From assembly GCF_000328705.1 (NCBI RefSeq), contig NC_019673.1:5890001-5954000 (forward strand): a stretch of DNA of 64,000 nucleotides, written 5' to 3'. How positions within the stretch are numbered: position 1 is the first letter of the stretch; the number at the start of each line of letters is the position of its first letter. Shown here piece after piece: positions 46,362 through 55,726 of this stretch. The translations under genes were made by a program, and so were the position numbers. The DNA comes from Saccharothrix espanaensis DSM 44229 (lineage in GTDB: Bacteria; Actinomycetota; Actinomycetes; Mycobacteriales; Pseudonocardiaceae). A model generated the notes under the pieces. It did no database searches. It worked only from the letters and a program-made list of their open reading frames with translations, and was not told the origin of the DNA.

Positions 46362-47612
46362 ATGCGACGTCCACATGCTTTGATCGACAACTCGCTGTCC
46401 GCGTTGGTCGAGGGCTACACCTGGTTGCCCGCGCGACGGGCGCGGTCGGCGTCGGGCGTGGCGCACACCCGCGTTCTGGGTCAGCGCGCGGTCGGGTTGT
46501 GCGGTCCGGACGCCGCCCGCTTCTTCTACGACGAGGACCACGTCCGGCGGCACACGGCGATCCCGTGGCCGGTGCAGAACACGTTGTTCGGCCGGCGGGC
46601 GGTGCACACCCTCGACGGTGACCGGCACCGCCGCCGCAAGAGCATCTTCCTGACGGTCGTGAACCGGCACACCGCGCGAACCTTGGCCGATGGCGTCGGC
46701 ACTTCGTGGGACGACGCGGCGGCTTCGTGGGAGCCGGGGCGGCCGGTGGTGCTGTTCGACGAGGCCGCCCGGGTGCTCACCCGGGCCGTGTGCCGGTGGG
46801 CGGGCGTCCCGTTGGCCGACGCCCAGGTGCCCGTCGTGGCACGGGACCTGGTGGCGATGGTGGACGGCTTCGCCACACCCGGTCCCCGGCACTGGCGCGC
46901 CCGCGCCGCGCGGGGCCGGCGGGAGGCGTGGCTGGGTAACCTGGTGACCCAGGTGCGTGATGGTGCCTTGAGCGTGCCCGCGGGTTCGGCCCTGGCGGCC
47001 GTCAGCGCTCACCGGGAGGTCGATGGCGAGGAGCTGTCCCCCCGGTTGGCGGCGGTCGAACTGCTCAACGTCATCCGGCCGACGGTGGCGGTGTGCTGGT
47101 TCGTCGCCTACGCGGGCCACGCGCTGCACCGCTGGCCCGAGCACCGGCAAAGCCTGCGCGACGGGGACCGCGACTTCGCCCTGGCCTTCGCCCACGAGCT
47201 GCGCCGCTTCTACCCGTTCGCACCGTTCATCGGCGGCCGCGCGGTCCGCGAGCTGACCTGGCACAGGGACCGCATCCCGAAGCACGCCATGGTGCTGCTC
47301 GACCTGTGGGGCCACAACCACGACGAACGGCTGTGGGGCGACCCGTTCGCGTTCCGGCCGGAGCGCTTCCTCGGTCGCGACATCGGCCCGTTCGAACTGG
47401 TGCCGCAGGGCGCGGGTGACCCGGAGACCAACCACCGCTGCCCCGGCGAGCCTCTGACCGTGGCGATCCTGCGCACCCTCGCCGTGCGGTTGGCGCAAAC
47501 CGACTACACGGTCCCGGAGCAGGACATGACCATCTCGCTGCGACGCGTCCCGGCACGGCCCAAGAGCGGATTCGTCCTCGTCCCAACCGGCACGGCGTCG
47601 CACAGCTCCTGA
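46362..47612 (+). CDS. CYP152-type P450 fatty-acid peroxygenase
   Basis: 416-residue P450 of the CYP152 peroxygenase class (H2O2-driven alpha/beta-hydroxylation or decarboxylation of fatty acids). Strong match by eye to P450 BS-beta: DNSLSALVEGY at the N-terminus, Arg239-Pro in VIRPTVAV (the Arg that binds the substrate carboxylate), RRFYPFAPFIGG, and the haem loop QGAGDPETNHRCPGE with Cys360. No ferredoxin is needed or seen. The ATG at 46362 matches the family start. An in-frame GTG 114 bases earlier would add an unusual N-terminus. See the promoter at 46330. Confidence 0.92.
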   Translation: MRRPHALIDNSLSALVEGYTWLPARRARSASGVAHTRVLGQRAVGLCGPDAARFFYDEDHVRRHTAIPWPVQNTLFGRRAVHTLDGDRHRRRKSIFLTVVNRHTARTLADGVGTSWDDAAASWEPGRPVVLFDEAARVLTRAVCRWAGVPLADAQVPVVARDLVAMVDGFATPGPRHWRARAARGRREAWLGNLVTQVRDGALSVPAGSALAAVSAHREVDGEELSPRLAAVELLNVIRPTVAVCWFVAYAGHALHRWPEHRQSLRDGDRDFALAFAHELRRFYPFAPFIGGRAVRELTWHRDRIPKHAMVLLDLWGHNHDERLWGDPFAFRPERFLGRDIGPFELVPQGAGDPETNHRCPGEPLTVAILRTLAVRLAQTDYTVPEQDMTISLRRVPARPKSGFVLVPTGTASHSS

Positions 47613-47757
47613 CCGGTGTCATCACCCGGGAATCGCCCTTGGCACCACCGGCCCGGTCGACTCGCGCGGGGGGTCGGCCCCACGCAAGCCGCGAACATGG
47701 ACGCCTTCCGATCGGTCCGACAGCGTGCCGGTGCCTGCCCGGCCGTCGCACCGCAGG

Positions 47758-47931
47758 TCAGTCCGGTGGTTCGGCTGCGGCGGTGTCCTGGTCGGTGTCG
47801 TGGATGACGTCATGATCGGTCGGTGTTGTGCGCTCGACTTCCGGGACCTCCACGTCCAGGTTGTCCAGGCGCGGCGTGCCCGGGGAGTGGGGCGGGTCGG
47901 GAGTGAGCGGTGCGCTGTCGTCTTCCGTCAT
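47758..47931 (-). CDS. Small acidic hypothetical protein
   Basis: 57 residues, rich in Asp/Glu/Thr/Pro (ends DQDTAAAEPPD), no membrane or signal segment. Codon use is strongly GC3-biased, which supports coding. The ATG at 47931 has only a weak ribosome site. Similar tiny acidic proteins are common in actinomycetes and unassigned. Convergent with the P450 gene. Confidence 0.55.
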   Translation of the reverse strand: MTEDDSAPLTPDPPHSPGTPRLDNLDVEVPEVERTTPTDHDVIHDTDQDTAAAEPPD

Positions 47932-48033
47932 CGGAGACGGCTACCCGTGCGATCGTCGGTCAAGCATCTCGAACGAGTGAAGCGAACACCGCGGCCACCC
48001 GGCCGGTCCTGGTGCGCGACGGTGTCGGATCGG

Positions 48034-49464
48034 TCAGCGGCGGTCGTGCAGCGCCGCGAGTCGTGGCCACAGGTGGGCCAGCGTGGCGGCTCCGGCGAGC
48101 AGGACGTCGATCGACACCCGTTCGTCGCTGTCGTGCCACCGGTCCTCGGGCAGACCGGTGCCGAAGAACACGACCGGCGCGTCCAAGGCGCGGGCGAGCA
48201 GTTCGGCCGGTCCTCCGCCCGCGTTGCCCATCCGGCCCGGCGGTGAGCCGAACCCCTCACGCATGGCGTCGGCGAGCGCGTCGAGCGCCGGGTGGTCCTC
48301 CGGCGTGCGGTAGGGCTCCTGGCCGGTCTCCTCCGCGACGGTCAACTCGTAGTCGACGTGGTCGCCGATGTTGTCCGCGACCCAACGCCGCAGCTGCCCG
48401 GCCACGTCCGCCACCTTCTGGTCCGGCACCGTCCGGATGCCCAGGTCGGCGGCGGCGACGGCCGGGATCGCGCCCGTCGGCGGCCCGACCGGATCACCCG
48501 CGACCACGGTGAGCACCTCGGCCGCCGGCCGGGTCCACAGCCGTTCCAGCACCGTGTACCCGGCCTCACCGCCGATGGTGCGGGTCTGCGACCTGGTCAA
48601 CCAGTCGTCATCGCTGAACGGCAGCGCGGCCAGGGCGGACCGGGTGCGTTCGGATGCCTCGGCCACGTCGTCGTAGAACCCCGGCAGCGTGACGCGGCCC
48701 TTGTCGTCGTGCAGCCGGGCCAGCAGCCTGGACAGCTCCTCGGCGGGGTTGGGGGCCGGTCCGGACACCGCGCCGCTGTGCACGTCGCGCAGCGGACCTC
48801 GCACTTCCAGGTGCGCGAGGACCTGGCCGCGCACGCTGGTGCAGATCGCGGGGTGGTCGGCCCGCCACAGCAGGGTGTCGGAGAAGACCACCAGGTCGGC
48901 GTCGAGCCGGTCGCGATGCTCCTCGATCAGCTGGGCGAAGTGCGGTGACCCGGCCTCCTCCTCGCCCTCGACCAGGAACTTCAGGTTCACCGCGGGTGCC
49001 GTGCGCCCGGTCGCGGCCAGGTGCGCCCGAAGGCCCCACAGGTGGGCCAGCACCTGGCCCTTGGCGTCGGAGGTGCCCCGCCCGTAGAGGCGGCCGTCGC
49101 GCAAGGCCGGTTCGAACGGGGGCGTCTCCTCCCACTGCCCGTCCTTCGCGGCGCGCACGTCGTGGTGGCTGTAGACCAGGACCGTCGGCGCGTCGGGCGT
49201 CGCACACCACTCGGCGTAGACCGCCGGCCCCACGTCCCACACCTCCACCGTGGGGAAACCCGTGTCCCGCAACGCCCCGGCGAGCCACCGCGCCGACCGG
49301 ACCAGGTCGACGTCGTGCTCCGACTCCCCCGCGACCGAGCGCAGGCGCACCCAGCCGATCAACTCCTCGACGATCCGGTCGCGGTGGTCGGCCAGGTAGC
49401 CACGCACGCGTTCGGCCACCTCCCCGTTCCCGCCAGGCGAGGGCGGAGTTCCTTCGTCGGCCAT
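48034..49464 (-). CDS. M20-family dipeptidase/carboxypeptidase
   Basis: 476-residue zinc-dependent M20 peptidase. Metal-site signatures are YSHHDVRAA, GRGTSDAKGQ (bridging Asp) and the catalytic EGEEEAGS. A lid domain with HSGA (DVHSGAVSG) follows, and the C-terminal HDSDERV holds the last zinc ligand. Length fits the dipeptidase branch (CNDP/PepV-like). ATG at 49464 with AGGA upstream. Cleaves dipeptides or related substrates in the cytosol. Confidence 0.92.
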   Translation of the reverse strand: MADEGTPPSPGGNGEVAERVRGYLADHRDRIVEELIGWVRLRSVAGESEHDVDLVRSARWLAGALRDTGFPTVEVWDVGPAVYAEWCATPDAPTVLVYSHHDVRAAKDGQWEETPPFEPALRDGRLYGRGTSDAKGQVLAHLWGLRAHLAATGRTAPAVNLKFLVEGEEEAGSPHFAQLIEEHRDRLDADLVVFSDTLLWRADHPAICTSVRGQVLAHLEVRGPLRDVHSGAVSGPAPNPAEELSRLLARLHDDKGRVTLPGFYDDVAEASERTRSALAALPFSDDDWLTRSQTRTIGGEAGYTVLERLWTRPAAEVLTVVAGDPVGPPTGAIPAVAAADLGIRTVPDQKVADVAGQLRRWVADNIGDHVDYELTVAEETGQEPYRTPEDHPALDALADAMREGFGSPPGRMGNAGGGPAELLARALDAPVVFFGTGLPEDRWHDSDERVSIDVLLAGAATLAHLWPRLAALHDRR

Positions 49465-49661
49465 CGTCGTCCTCTCGCTGCGCTGTCGTCGGGGAGTCGC
49501 CAGCGGGCACGGCGCCATCAGCCTCTCCTGCCTGAACACCGTGCCGCTGGGGCGGTCGTGGCCACCGTTTCGGCGATGCCGGCCAACGCCTCCGGCTCCG
49601 AGGTGCGGTCTGGCCCCGCACCGGGTCTGCGCCGAGGTCAGCGGCGAGGTCTGCGCCTGGG

Positions 49662-50195
49662 TCAGCGGCTGCTCGACACAGCGCGGAGCACCGGGCCGAC
49701 ATCCGACCGGCGACCGGGGCGCAGCGCGGCGTGCCGCTGCCCCGGACCGGGCCCGTCCCGCGCGGCCAGCACGTCGGCCACCACACCGGTCGCGAAGCCG
49801 TAGACCGACTTGTGCAGCAGGTCCACCAGCAGCTCCCGGCGCGGCCACGTCTGCGGCGGCGCGCCGACACCGGTGGCGTTCTCCAGGATCTGGTCGTTGG
49901 TCAGCCGCACCACGGTGAACATCGCCGACGCCACCGGACCGCGCACCCCCGCGTTGGCCATCAACGACCGCACCACCCCGGCGAGCGCACCCTGACCCAG
50001 GTGCATGGCGAGGTTGACCGCGCGCGGTTGCTTCCCGGGCTTCTCGGTCATCCCGAGCAGCCGCTCCAGCACCCGGGCCGGCACGTGCGAGTCCGGCCGC
50101 CCGGTCACCCGCTGCTCCAGCTTCTCCCCGACGGTCATCACCACCGCACCGGCCGCACCGGCCACCAACCCCTGCCACAGCGCACGCTTCATCAT
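49662..50195 (-). CDS. Hypothetical membrane-associated protein
   Basis: 177 residues. The N-terminal hydrophobic stretch GLVAGAAGAVVMTVGEKLEQ and a second semi-hydrophobic region (GYSRSLM to SVYGFATGVVADVL) suggest membrane association. The Arg/Pro-rich end may be disordered. Several starts compete (50201 GTG, 50195 and 50192 ATG). I do not recognise the family. Confidence 0.7.
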   Translation of the reverse strand: MMKRALWQGLVAGAAGAVVMTVGEKLEQRVTGRPDSHVPARVLERLLGMTEKPGKQPRAVNLAMHLGQGALAGVVRSLMANAGVRGPVASAMFTVVRLTNDQILENATGVGAPPQTWPRRELLVDLLHKSVYGFATGVVADVLAARDGPGPGQRHAALRPGRRSDVGPVLRAVSSSR

Positions 50196-50475
50196 GACCA
50201 CCGGCTACCCCGCGCCCGGCGACCTATCCTCATGCCGTCCCGCCGTCCGCTCGCGACCCGGCCTCGGGCGCTCCACGACCCGCGGCCGCTCCGGCAGCTC
50301 GTCGAGCCGGCGGAGGCAGGTGTGCGGAGGAGCGCCGGACCGGGGATAATCGGACGCCCTGGTACTCCCGGGGCGCGTCCGCGACGTACTGCGTTCGTGC
50401 ACGAGATCACCGAGGCAGTGGTCACGGCTGGTGCGTGGTCCGGTGCGGCGGTACTCCCTGCGGCAGCGAGGACGG

Positions 50476-51177
50476 ATGTTGGACGGGCAGCGTCGAGACC
50501 GGCTGGCGCGGATGGTCGCGGAAAGTGTGGTCTCGCCTGGCCGCGCGGGCTGGGCGCGGGCGCTGTGCGAGGTCTGCGTGCGGGCACTGGCCGGGGTCGA
50601 CGCCGCCGCGATGTCCTTGCGCAGCGACCACCGCGCGCAGGAACTGCTCGGCGCGAGCGACCGCTGGGCCGGCGTGCTGGAGGAAGCCCAGTACACCGTC
50701 GGCGAGGGCCCCGGGGTCGAGGCGTTCGCCACCGGCGGGCCGGTGCTGGTGGCGGACCTGAGCGCGTACCGCGCGAAGTGGCCCGGGTTCGCCGATCTCG
50801 CCGAGGACGAGGGGCTGGCGGCGGTGTTCGCCTTCCCGCTCCAGCTCGGCGGCATCAGGCTCGGGACACTGGACCTCTACCGCCGCCGACCGGGTGGCCT
50901 GTCCTCCGAGGTGGTCGCCGACGCCGCCGTGCTGGCCGACCTGACGGTCCTGTCGCTGCTCGACCACAGCGGTGCCACCGACGGCGAAGTGCGCGTCGAG
51001 GTCTCCTACCAGGACGTCAACATCGCCACCGGGATGCTCTCGGCGCAGCTCCGGATCAGCCTGGAGGACGCCTTCGCCCGGCTGCGGGCGCACGCCTTCG
51101 CCAACCGCAGGTCGGTGCTCGACGTCGCGCGCGACGTGCTGGCCCGGCGCCTGCCCCTGGACCAGCTCGCGGACTGA
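50476..51177 (+). CDS. GAF-ANTAR RNA-binding regulator
   Basis: 233 residues. GAF-type sensor domain (about 20-160; YTVGEGPGVEAF and AVFAFPLQLGG) and a C-terminal ANTAR domain (SYQDVNIATGMLSAQLRISL...RSVLDVARDVL) that binds dual-hexaloop RNA for antitermination. ATG at 50476 is favoured by GAGGACGG upstream; frames extending earlier lack support. First of two adjacent GAF-ANTAR genes. Ligand and target RNA unknown. Confidence 0.87.
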   Translation: MLDGQRRDRLARMVAESVVSPGRAGWARALCEVCVRALAGVDAAAMSLRSDHRAQELLGASDRWAGVLEEAQYTVGEGPGVEAFATGGPVLVADLSAYRAKWPGFADLAEDEGLAAVFAFPLQLGGIRLGTLDLYRRRPGGLSSEVVADAAVLADLTVLSLLDHSGATDGEVRVEVSYQDVNIATGMLSAQLRISLEDAFARLRAHAFANRRSVLDVARDVLARRLPLDQLAD

Positions 51178-51210
51178 CCCGTCACCGCGCGCCGCACCCC
51201 CGGCGGGTCG

Positions 51211-51216
51211 TATGCT
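51211..51216 (+). promoter_or_regulatory. -10-like element at a leaderless-style distance
   Basis: TATGCT, six bases before the GTG at 51223. The TAnnnT form and spacing fit a leaderless start. No clear -35 was found. Sequence-only suggestion. Confidence 0.4.
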
Positions 51217-51222
51217 TCCGAG

Positions 51223-51978
51223 GTGCCCGCTCCCGAGCAGATCGCCGCCGCGTTGAGCGACATCACGGCGAAGCTGGTCGACGGGCATGACGCCGACACG
51301 GTGCTGCGCATGATCACGGCCGCGTGCACGCGGCTGCTCGACGCCTCCGCCACGGGCGTGATGCTGGTCGACCCGCGCGGCGGCATCAGAGTCGTGGCGG
51401 CGTCCGACGAACGGGCCCGGTTCGTAGAGCTGCTCCAGTCGCAGATCGAGGAAGGCCCCTGCGTGGACTGCATCCGCGACGACGTCGTGGTCAGCGCCGT
51501 CGACCTGGCCCGGGAAACCGACCGCTGGCCCGAGTTCACCCCCGCCGCGACGGCCGCCGGCTACCGAGCGGTCCACGCGATCCCCATGAGGTTGGACAAC
51601 CGCGCCCTTGGCGGCTTGAACGTCCTGTTCACCGGGACCGCGCCCTGGGCGCAGTGGCAGTACGACCTCGCCCGCACCCTGGCCGACCTGTCGGTGCTGG
51701 GGCTGTCGCAGGAAGGCGACTCCCGACGCGCGGACCGACTGGTCGAACACACGTTGACCACCATGAACGACCGGGTGCGCCTCGCCCACGCGACCGGCCT
51801 CGTCGCGGGCAGCTTGAACCTCGACCCGGAACGGGCGAGCGCGTTGATCCACCAGCACGCCGGCGCGCATCGCACACCGGTGCGCGACATCACCCGCGCC
51901 CTGGTCGACGGCTCCCTCGACCCGGCCGCCCTGGCTCCTCCCGCCGAAGCGCGCCAGGAACGGCCGCCGGCCGGCTGA
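51223..51978 (+). CDS. GAF-ANTAR RNA-binding regulator
   Basis: 251 residues. The GAF domain (about 1-160) has ATGVMLVD, IEEGPCVDCIRDD and AIPMRLDNRALGGLNV. The ANTAR domain at the end runs through RVRLAHATGLVAGSLNLDPE and the final helix LVDGSLDPAAL. Starts at GTG 51223 with no Shine-Dalgarno but a TATGCT six bases before it, so possibly leaderless. Independent promoter from the previous GAF-ANTAR gene. Sensory input unknown. Confidence 0.87.
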   Translation: MPAPEQIAAALSDITAKLVDGHDADTVLRMITAACTRLLDASATGVMLVDPRGGIRVVAASDERARFVELLQSQIEEGPCVDCIRDDVVVSAVDLARETDRWPEFTPAATAAGYRAVHAIPMRLDNRALGGLNVLFTGTAPWAQWQYDLARTLADLSVLGLSQEGDSRRADRLVEHTLTTMNDRVRLAHATGLVAGSLNLDPERASALIHQHAGAHRTPVRDITRALVDGSLDPAALAPPAEARQERPPAG

Positions 51979-52066
51979 CCTACTCCACTCGGGACTGGGT
52001 GCGAGCACAGGATCACCCGTCTGGGCGGTGCGCCGCTCTACAGTGGACTTCTGCTCTGGCGTCCGG

Positions 52067-52579
52067 TTACGCGGGGTCCGCGTGCAGGACCAGGCTGTGG
52101 ATCTGCGCGATGGTGACCTCAGGGCTGTCCGGCAGGATCAGGTCGATCGGCTCCACCAACTCGTAGTGGCCGCTACCGGACGGGCAGGAAGCCCCGGCGG
52201 TGCTGAACTTCGCCGGGTTCCTGACTGTGGCTTGCACCTTGCCGCCCGGTTGTTCGACGGTCGCGCCGAGAGCGATGACGAGGTCGTCGGCGAAGTGCGA
52301 CGGCGATTCCGTCGAGGAGCGCAGCACGCTGTCCTCGTCCTGCACGAGCGTGATGGTGCCGCCGTCCTCCGGTCCGCCCGCGTCCGGCAGTTCGGCGGTC
52401 AAGCGCAAGCCGGTCAAGCGAAACCGCGCCGTGCCCTGTGCATCGGTGTCGGCGGTGAACGAGCAGGTTCCGGCGAAGTCGACCAGCACGGGCTTCGACC
52501 TCAGCGTGAACTCGACCTCGGACGCCCGGCACCGCAGCTCCGACTTGGATCCGGACTGCGGCAGATCGGCGGACGACAT
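52067..52579 (-). CDS. Hypothetical beta-rich protein
   Basis: 170 residues. Alternating hydrophobic/polar strands (GTARFRLTGLRLTAELP, GTITLVQDEDSVL, GKVQATVRNPAKF) suggest a beta-sandwich. Two Cys (CRAS and CSFT) and a third (ASCPSG) are present. No signal peptide. ATG at 52579 with AGGAGGTGG upstream; an in-frame GTG at 52591 would overlap that site. Family not recognised. Confidence 0.7.
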   Translation of the reverse strand: MSSADLPQSGSKSELRCRASEVEFTLRSKPVLVDFAGTCSFTADTDAQGTARFRLTGLRLTAELPDAGGPEDGGTITLVQDEDSVLRSSTESPSHFADDLVIALGATVEQPGGKVQATVRNPAKFSTAGASCPSGSGHYELVEPIDLILPDSPEVTIAQIHSLVLHADPA

Positions 52580-52823
52580 GGCGGGGGCCACCTCCTGTTG
52601 ACGAACGCGCTCGGAGCGCCTGGGGCCTGCTTACCCCGGGTCGGCGGCCTCAAACGAGGGGCGCGGAGCGGGGACCGACCGGGTGATTGCCGTTCCGGAC
52701 CGGCGATCGTCCACCTCGGTCGATGACCTGGCCGGTGAAATCCGTCCCCGGCCGGGTAACCCCGCTTATGCAGACGCCCCACACGTCGGTCCGAGTCGGA
52801 CGCGCGCCGCTCGGCGGTGCGGT

Positions 52824-53897
52824 GTGAGAACGGTCGGGGTGGAGGAGGAATTCCTGCTCGCCGACCCGACCACCCGCAAGGTCATCCCGCGCGCAGCGGC
52901 CGTGTTGAAGCGGGTCGACGGCCTGCCGGCGGGCTCGAAGACCCACCGCGAGCTGCTCGACACCCAGGTCGAGTTCGCCAGCGGGGTGTGCGAGGACCTG
53001 ACCGAGCTGCACCGCCAGTTGGCAGCAGGCCGCCGAGCCCTGGTCGAGGCGGCCACCGACGAGGGTGTGCTGGTGGTGCCCTCCGGCACGCCGGTGCTCA
53101 GCGCACCCGTCGCTCCTCCCGTGGACGACCGCTACCGGGCGATCACCGACCTGTACGCGGGGCAGGTGGCGGACTACCACTGCTGCGGGTGCCACGTCCA
53201 CGTCGGAGTGCCGGATCGGGACACGGCCATCGCGGTCGTCAACCACCTGCGCCCGTGGCTGCCCACGCTGCTCGCCCTGTCGGTCAACTCGCCGTTCGCG
53301 CACGGCCGCGACACCGGTTTCGGCAGCTGGCGGATGGTCGAGCAGTCCCGGTTCCCGGGGTCCGGCCCGCCGCCGCGCTTCGCCTCGGCCGCCGAGCACG
53401 ACACCGCCGTGGAGCGGTTGGTCGACTGCGGGGTGCTGACCGATGCGGCCATGACGTTCTGGCACGCCCGCCCCTCGCCCCGCTACCCGACGGTCGAGGT
53501 GCGGATCGCGGACACCGCGGTGACGGCGGCGGACGCGGTCGCCTTGGCGGCCGTGACGCTGGCCCTGGTCGAGCGGGCGCTGGACGACCTGGCAGCCGGG
53601 CGGGAGGCCCCGGAGTTCGACCACCAGGTGCTGGCCGCGGCCACCTGGACGGCCGCGCGGTTCGGCGTCGACGGACCGGGGGTGGACCCGTGGAACGGCG
53701 TAGCGGTACCCGCGCCGGTCCTGGTGCGCCGCTTGCTGGACCACGTGGGCGGGACGGGGCATCCGCACGACCACCTCGGCGCACCGACCGGTGCGCGCCG
53801 TCAGCGGGCAGCCGCCGCGAATGGCCCGAAAGCCCTGGTCGACTGGCTGGCGTCGGCGTGCATCACCGGGATCGGGCCGGGTATCCCGCCGACGTGA
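52824..53897 (+). CDS. YbdK-type carboxylate-amine ligase (GCS2 family)
   Basis: 357-residue ATP-dependent ligase of the glutamate-cysteine ligase 2 family. RTVGVEEEFLL at the start gives the catalytic Glu cluster; CGCHVHVGVPDRD and NHLRPWLPTLLALS are diagnostic; RYPTVEVRIADT is the conserved C-terminal part. It joins a carboxylate to an amine through an acyl phosphate. GTG at 52824. It overlaps the haem-oxygenase-fold gene (GTGA), so the two act together. Substrates unknown. A second copy lies at 56980. Confidence 0.88.
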   Translation: MRTVGVEEEFLLADPTTRKVIPRAAAVLKRVDGLPAGSKTHRELLDTQVEFASGVCEDLTELHRQLAAGRRALVEAATDEGVLVVPSGTPVLSAPVAPPVDDRYRAITDLYAGQVADYHCCGCHVHVGVPDRDTAIAVVNHLRPWLPTLLALSVNSPFAHGRDTGFGSWRMVEQSRFPGSGPPPRFASAAEHDTAVERLVDCGVLTDAAMTFWHARPSPRYPTVEVRIADTAVTAADAVALAAVTLALVERALDDLAAGREAPEFDHQVLAAATWTAARFGVDGPGVDPWNGVAVPAPVLVRRLLDHVGGTGHPHDHLGAPTGARRQRAAAANGPKALVDWLASACITGIGPGIPPT

Positions 53898-54895
53898 CGC
53901 ATACTCTGCACGCTCTGGGAGCCGCCGCCCTCCCCACTCCGCGTGGGCCGCTGTCCGAGACGGTCATCACGGCCCTGCGATCCGACCCGTCGCAGTGGTC
54001 CCCGCCCACCGGCGTGGACGGGCACGACCCGTACGGCGACGACCTCCAACTCGCGCTGCACGTGTGCTACGAACTGCACTACCGCGGCTTCCACGACGCC
54101 GCACCAGGCTGGGAATGGGACCCCGAACTGATCCGGCTGCGGTCGGAGATGGAACGGGTGTTCCACGACGCGCTGGACGCCGACCTGCCCGGACACCCGG
54201 ACGTCGACGAGGTGCTGGACGAACTCCTGGTCGAACCGGTGGACGGGCAGGGACTGAGCCACCACCTGCTCGACCAAGGCCAGTGGTGGCAGATGCGGGA
54301 ACACTTCGCCCACCGGTCCATCTACCACCTCAAGGAAGCAGACCCCCACGCCTGGGTCATCCCCCGCCTCACCGGCCGGGCCAAAGCCGCACTCGTCGCC
54401 GTCGAGTACGACGAATACGGCGGCGGACGCGGCGACCGGATGCACTCCCAGCTCTACGCCCGACTACTCGCCGGCGCCGGTCTGGAGACCGGCTACCTGC
54501 ACTACCTCGACCACGCACCCGCGCCGACGCTGGCGACCGTGAACTTGATGTCCCTGTTCGGACTCCACCGCGAACAACGCGGCGCACTCGTAGGCCACTT
54601 CGCCGCCGCCGAAATCACCACCGCACCCAGCGCCACCCGCATGGCCAAAGCACTCGACCACCTCGACGCCCACCCCGACTGCATCGAGTTCTACACCGAA
54701 CACATCGAAGCCGACGCCGTACACGAACAAGTCATGCGACACGACGTCATCGGCGACCTCACGACCCGCGAACCCGAACTCACCGACTCGATCGTCTTCG
54801 GCATCCGCGCCACCGAACTACTCGAACAACGACTCACCGACCACACCCTCACCGCCTGGACCGACAACCACACCTCACTGCTCACACCGCTGTGA
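53894..54895 (+). CDS. Iron-containing haem-oxygenase-like oxidase (HDO family)
   Basis: 333-residue helical protein of the iron-containing redox enzyme (haem-oxygenase-like di-iron oxidase) type. Candidate metal residues: CYELHYRGF, VEYDEYGGGRGDRMH and the helix EFYTEHIEADAVHEQVM with spaced Glu/His/Asp. GTG at 53894 overlaps the YbdK ligase stop, so the ligase product may be its substrate. Such enzymes use O2 for desaturation, cleavage or N-oxidation. Substrate unknown. Confidence 0.8.
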   Translation: MTHTLHALGAAALPTPRGPLSETVITALRSDPSQWSPPTGVDGHDPYGDDLQLALHVCYELHYRGFHDAAPGWEWDPELIRLRSEMERVFHDALDADLPGHPDVDEVLDELLVEPVDGQGLSHHLLDQGQWWQMREHFAHRSIYHLKEADPHAWVIPRLTGRAKAALVAVEYDEYGGGRGDRMHSQLYARLLAGAGLETGYLHYLDHAPAPTLATVNLMSLFGLHREQRGALVGHFAAAEITTAPSATRMAKALDHLDAHPDCIEFYTEHIEADAVHEQVMRHDVIGDLTTREPELTDSIVFGIRATELLEQRLTDHTLTAWTDNHTSLLTPL

Positions 54896-54975
54896 GTCAC
54901 CGCCGCCATGTCGTCACGAGGGACGGCTGTGGAGGAATCGAGTTTGAGGCCGTGAACGAAGGCTATTCACACGGC

Positions 54976-55497
54976 ATGTCGATGGCAGGGATTCTCAATC
55001 GCGTCAGGACGAACTACGCACGAGGCGAGCCGCGGCCACTGGGCGGCTACCTTCGGGCGATGGGCGGGTACCTGGGTTTGGTGGGCGCGGCCACGGTGGT
55101 GGGCGTGGCTCGCGGTGCCCGCTTGCCGGAGCGGTTCTCGTGGAGCGACACGTTGCTGGTGTCGGTGGCCACCCACAAGATGACCAGGCTGTTGAACAAG
55201 AGCGCCGTCACCAGTCCTCTTCGGGCACCGTTCACCCGCTTCGAGGGATCTGCCGGCGAAGGCGAAGTGCTCGAGTCGGTGCCCTCCACGGGCAACCACC
55301 GACATGCGGTGGGCGAACTGCTGACCTGCCCCTTCTGCTCCGGGGTGTGGCTGGCGACGTCGTTGACCGCCGGACTCGTGCTGGCTCCCCGCCCTACTCG
55401 CCTGCTCACCACCACCATGGCCGCCGTCGCCGGCTCGGACTTCCTGCACCTGGCCTACGACGCCGCCAAGTCGGCCGCCGCGCAGGCCGGTGAGTGA
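54976..55497 (+). CDS. DUF1360 membrane protein
   Basis: 173 residues. The DUF1360 signature is clear: HKMTRLLNKSAVTSPLRAPF, then GELLTCPFCSGVWLA with the CxxC pair and a membrane helix, ending in AVAGSDFLHLAYDAA. Two membrane segments. The ATG at 54976 is chosen; a GTG at 54952 is also possible. In Bacillus a DUF1360 protein (YjcA) is sporulation-linked, but the role here is unknown. It follows the ligase/oxidase pair after about 80 bases. Confidence 0.8.
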   Translation: MSMAGILNRVRTNYARGEPRPLGGYLRAMGGYLGLVGAATVVGVARGARLPERFSWSDTLLVSVATHKMTRLLNKSAVTSPLRAPFTRFEGSAGEGEVLESVPSTGNHRHAVGELLTCPFCSGVWLATSLTAGLVLAPRPTRLLTTTMAAVAGSDFLHLAYDAAKSAAAQAGE

Positions 55498-55570
55498 TCC
55501 GCCCGGTCGGCGTCGCACGCCGGCAGCCGCCGGCCGGGCGTTCCGCACCCGATGAATGGAGGACGACCCG

Positions 55571-55726
55571 ATGGACCCCGACGACCGAGTGGATGCGCAA
55601 GATGGTGTCGACCCGGAGGAGTTCGCCGAAGACGTCGGCATCGACCCGACACCCCAGGAAGTCGACCAGTACCTCGAACTGGCCGTGGAAACCCCCCAGT
55701 CCGAATCGGACGAGTCCGGGGAATAA
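55571..55726 (+). CDS. Small acidic hypothetical protein
   Basis: 51 residues, very acidic (Asp/Glu about one third), no membrane segment. Strong GGAGG upstream of the ATG and biased codon use make it a real gene. It follows DUF1360 on the same strand and may be cotranscribed. No family recognised. Confidence 0.75.
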   Translation: MDPDDRVDAQDGVDPEEFAEDVGIDPTPQEVDQYLELAVETPQSESDESGE

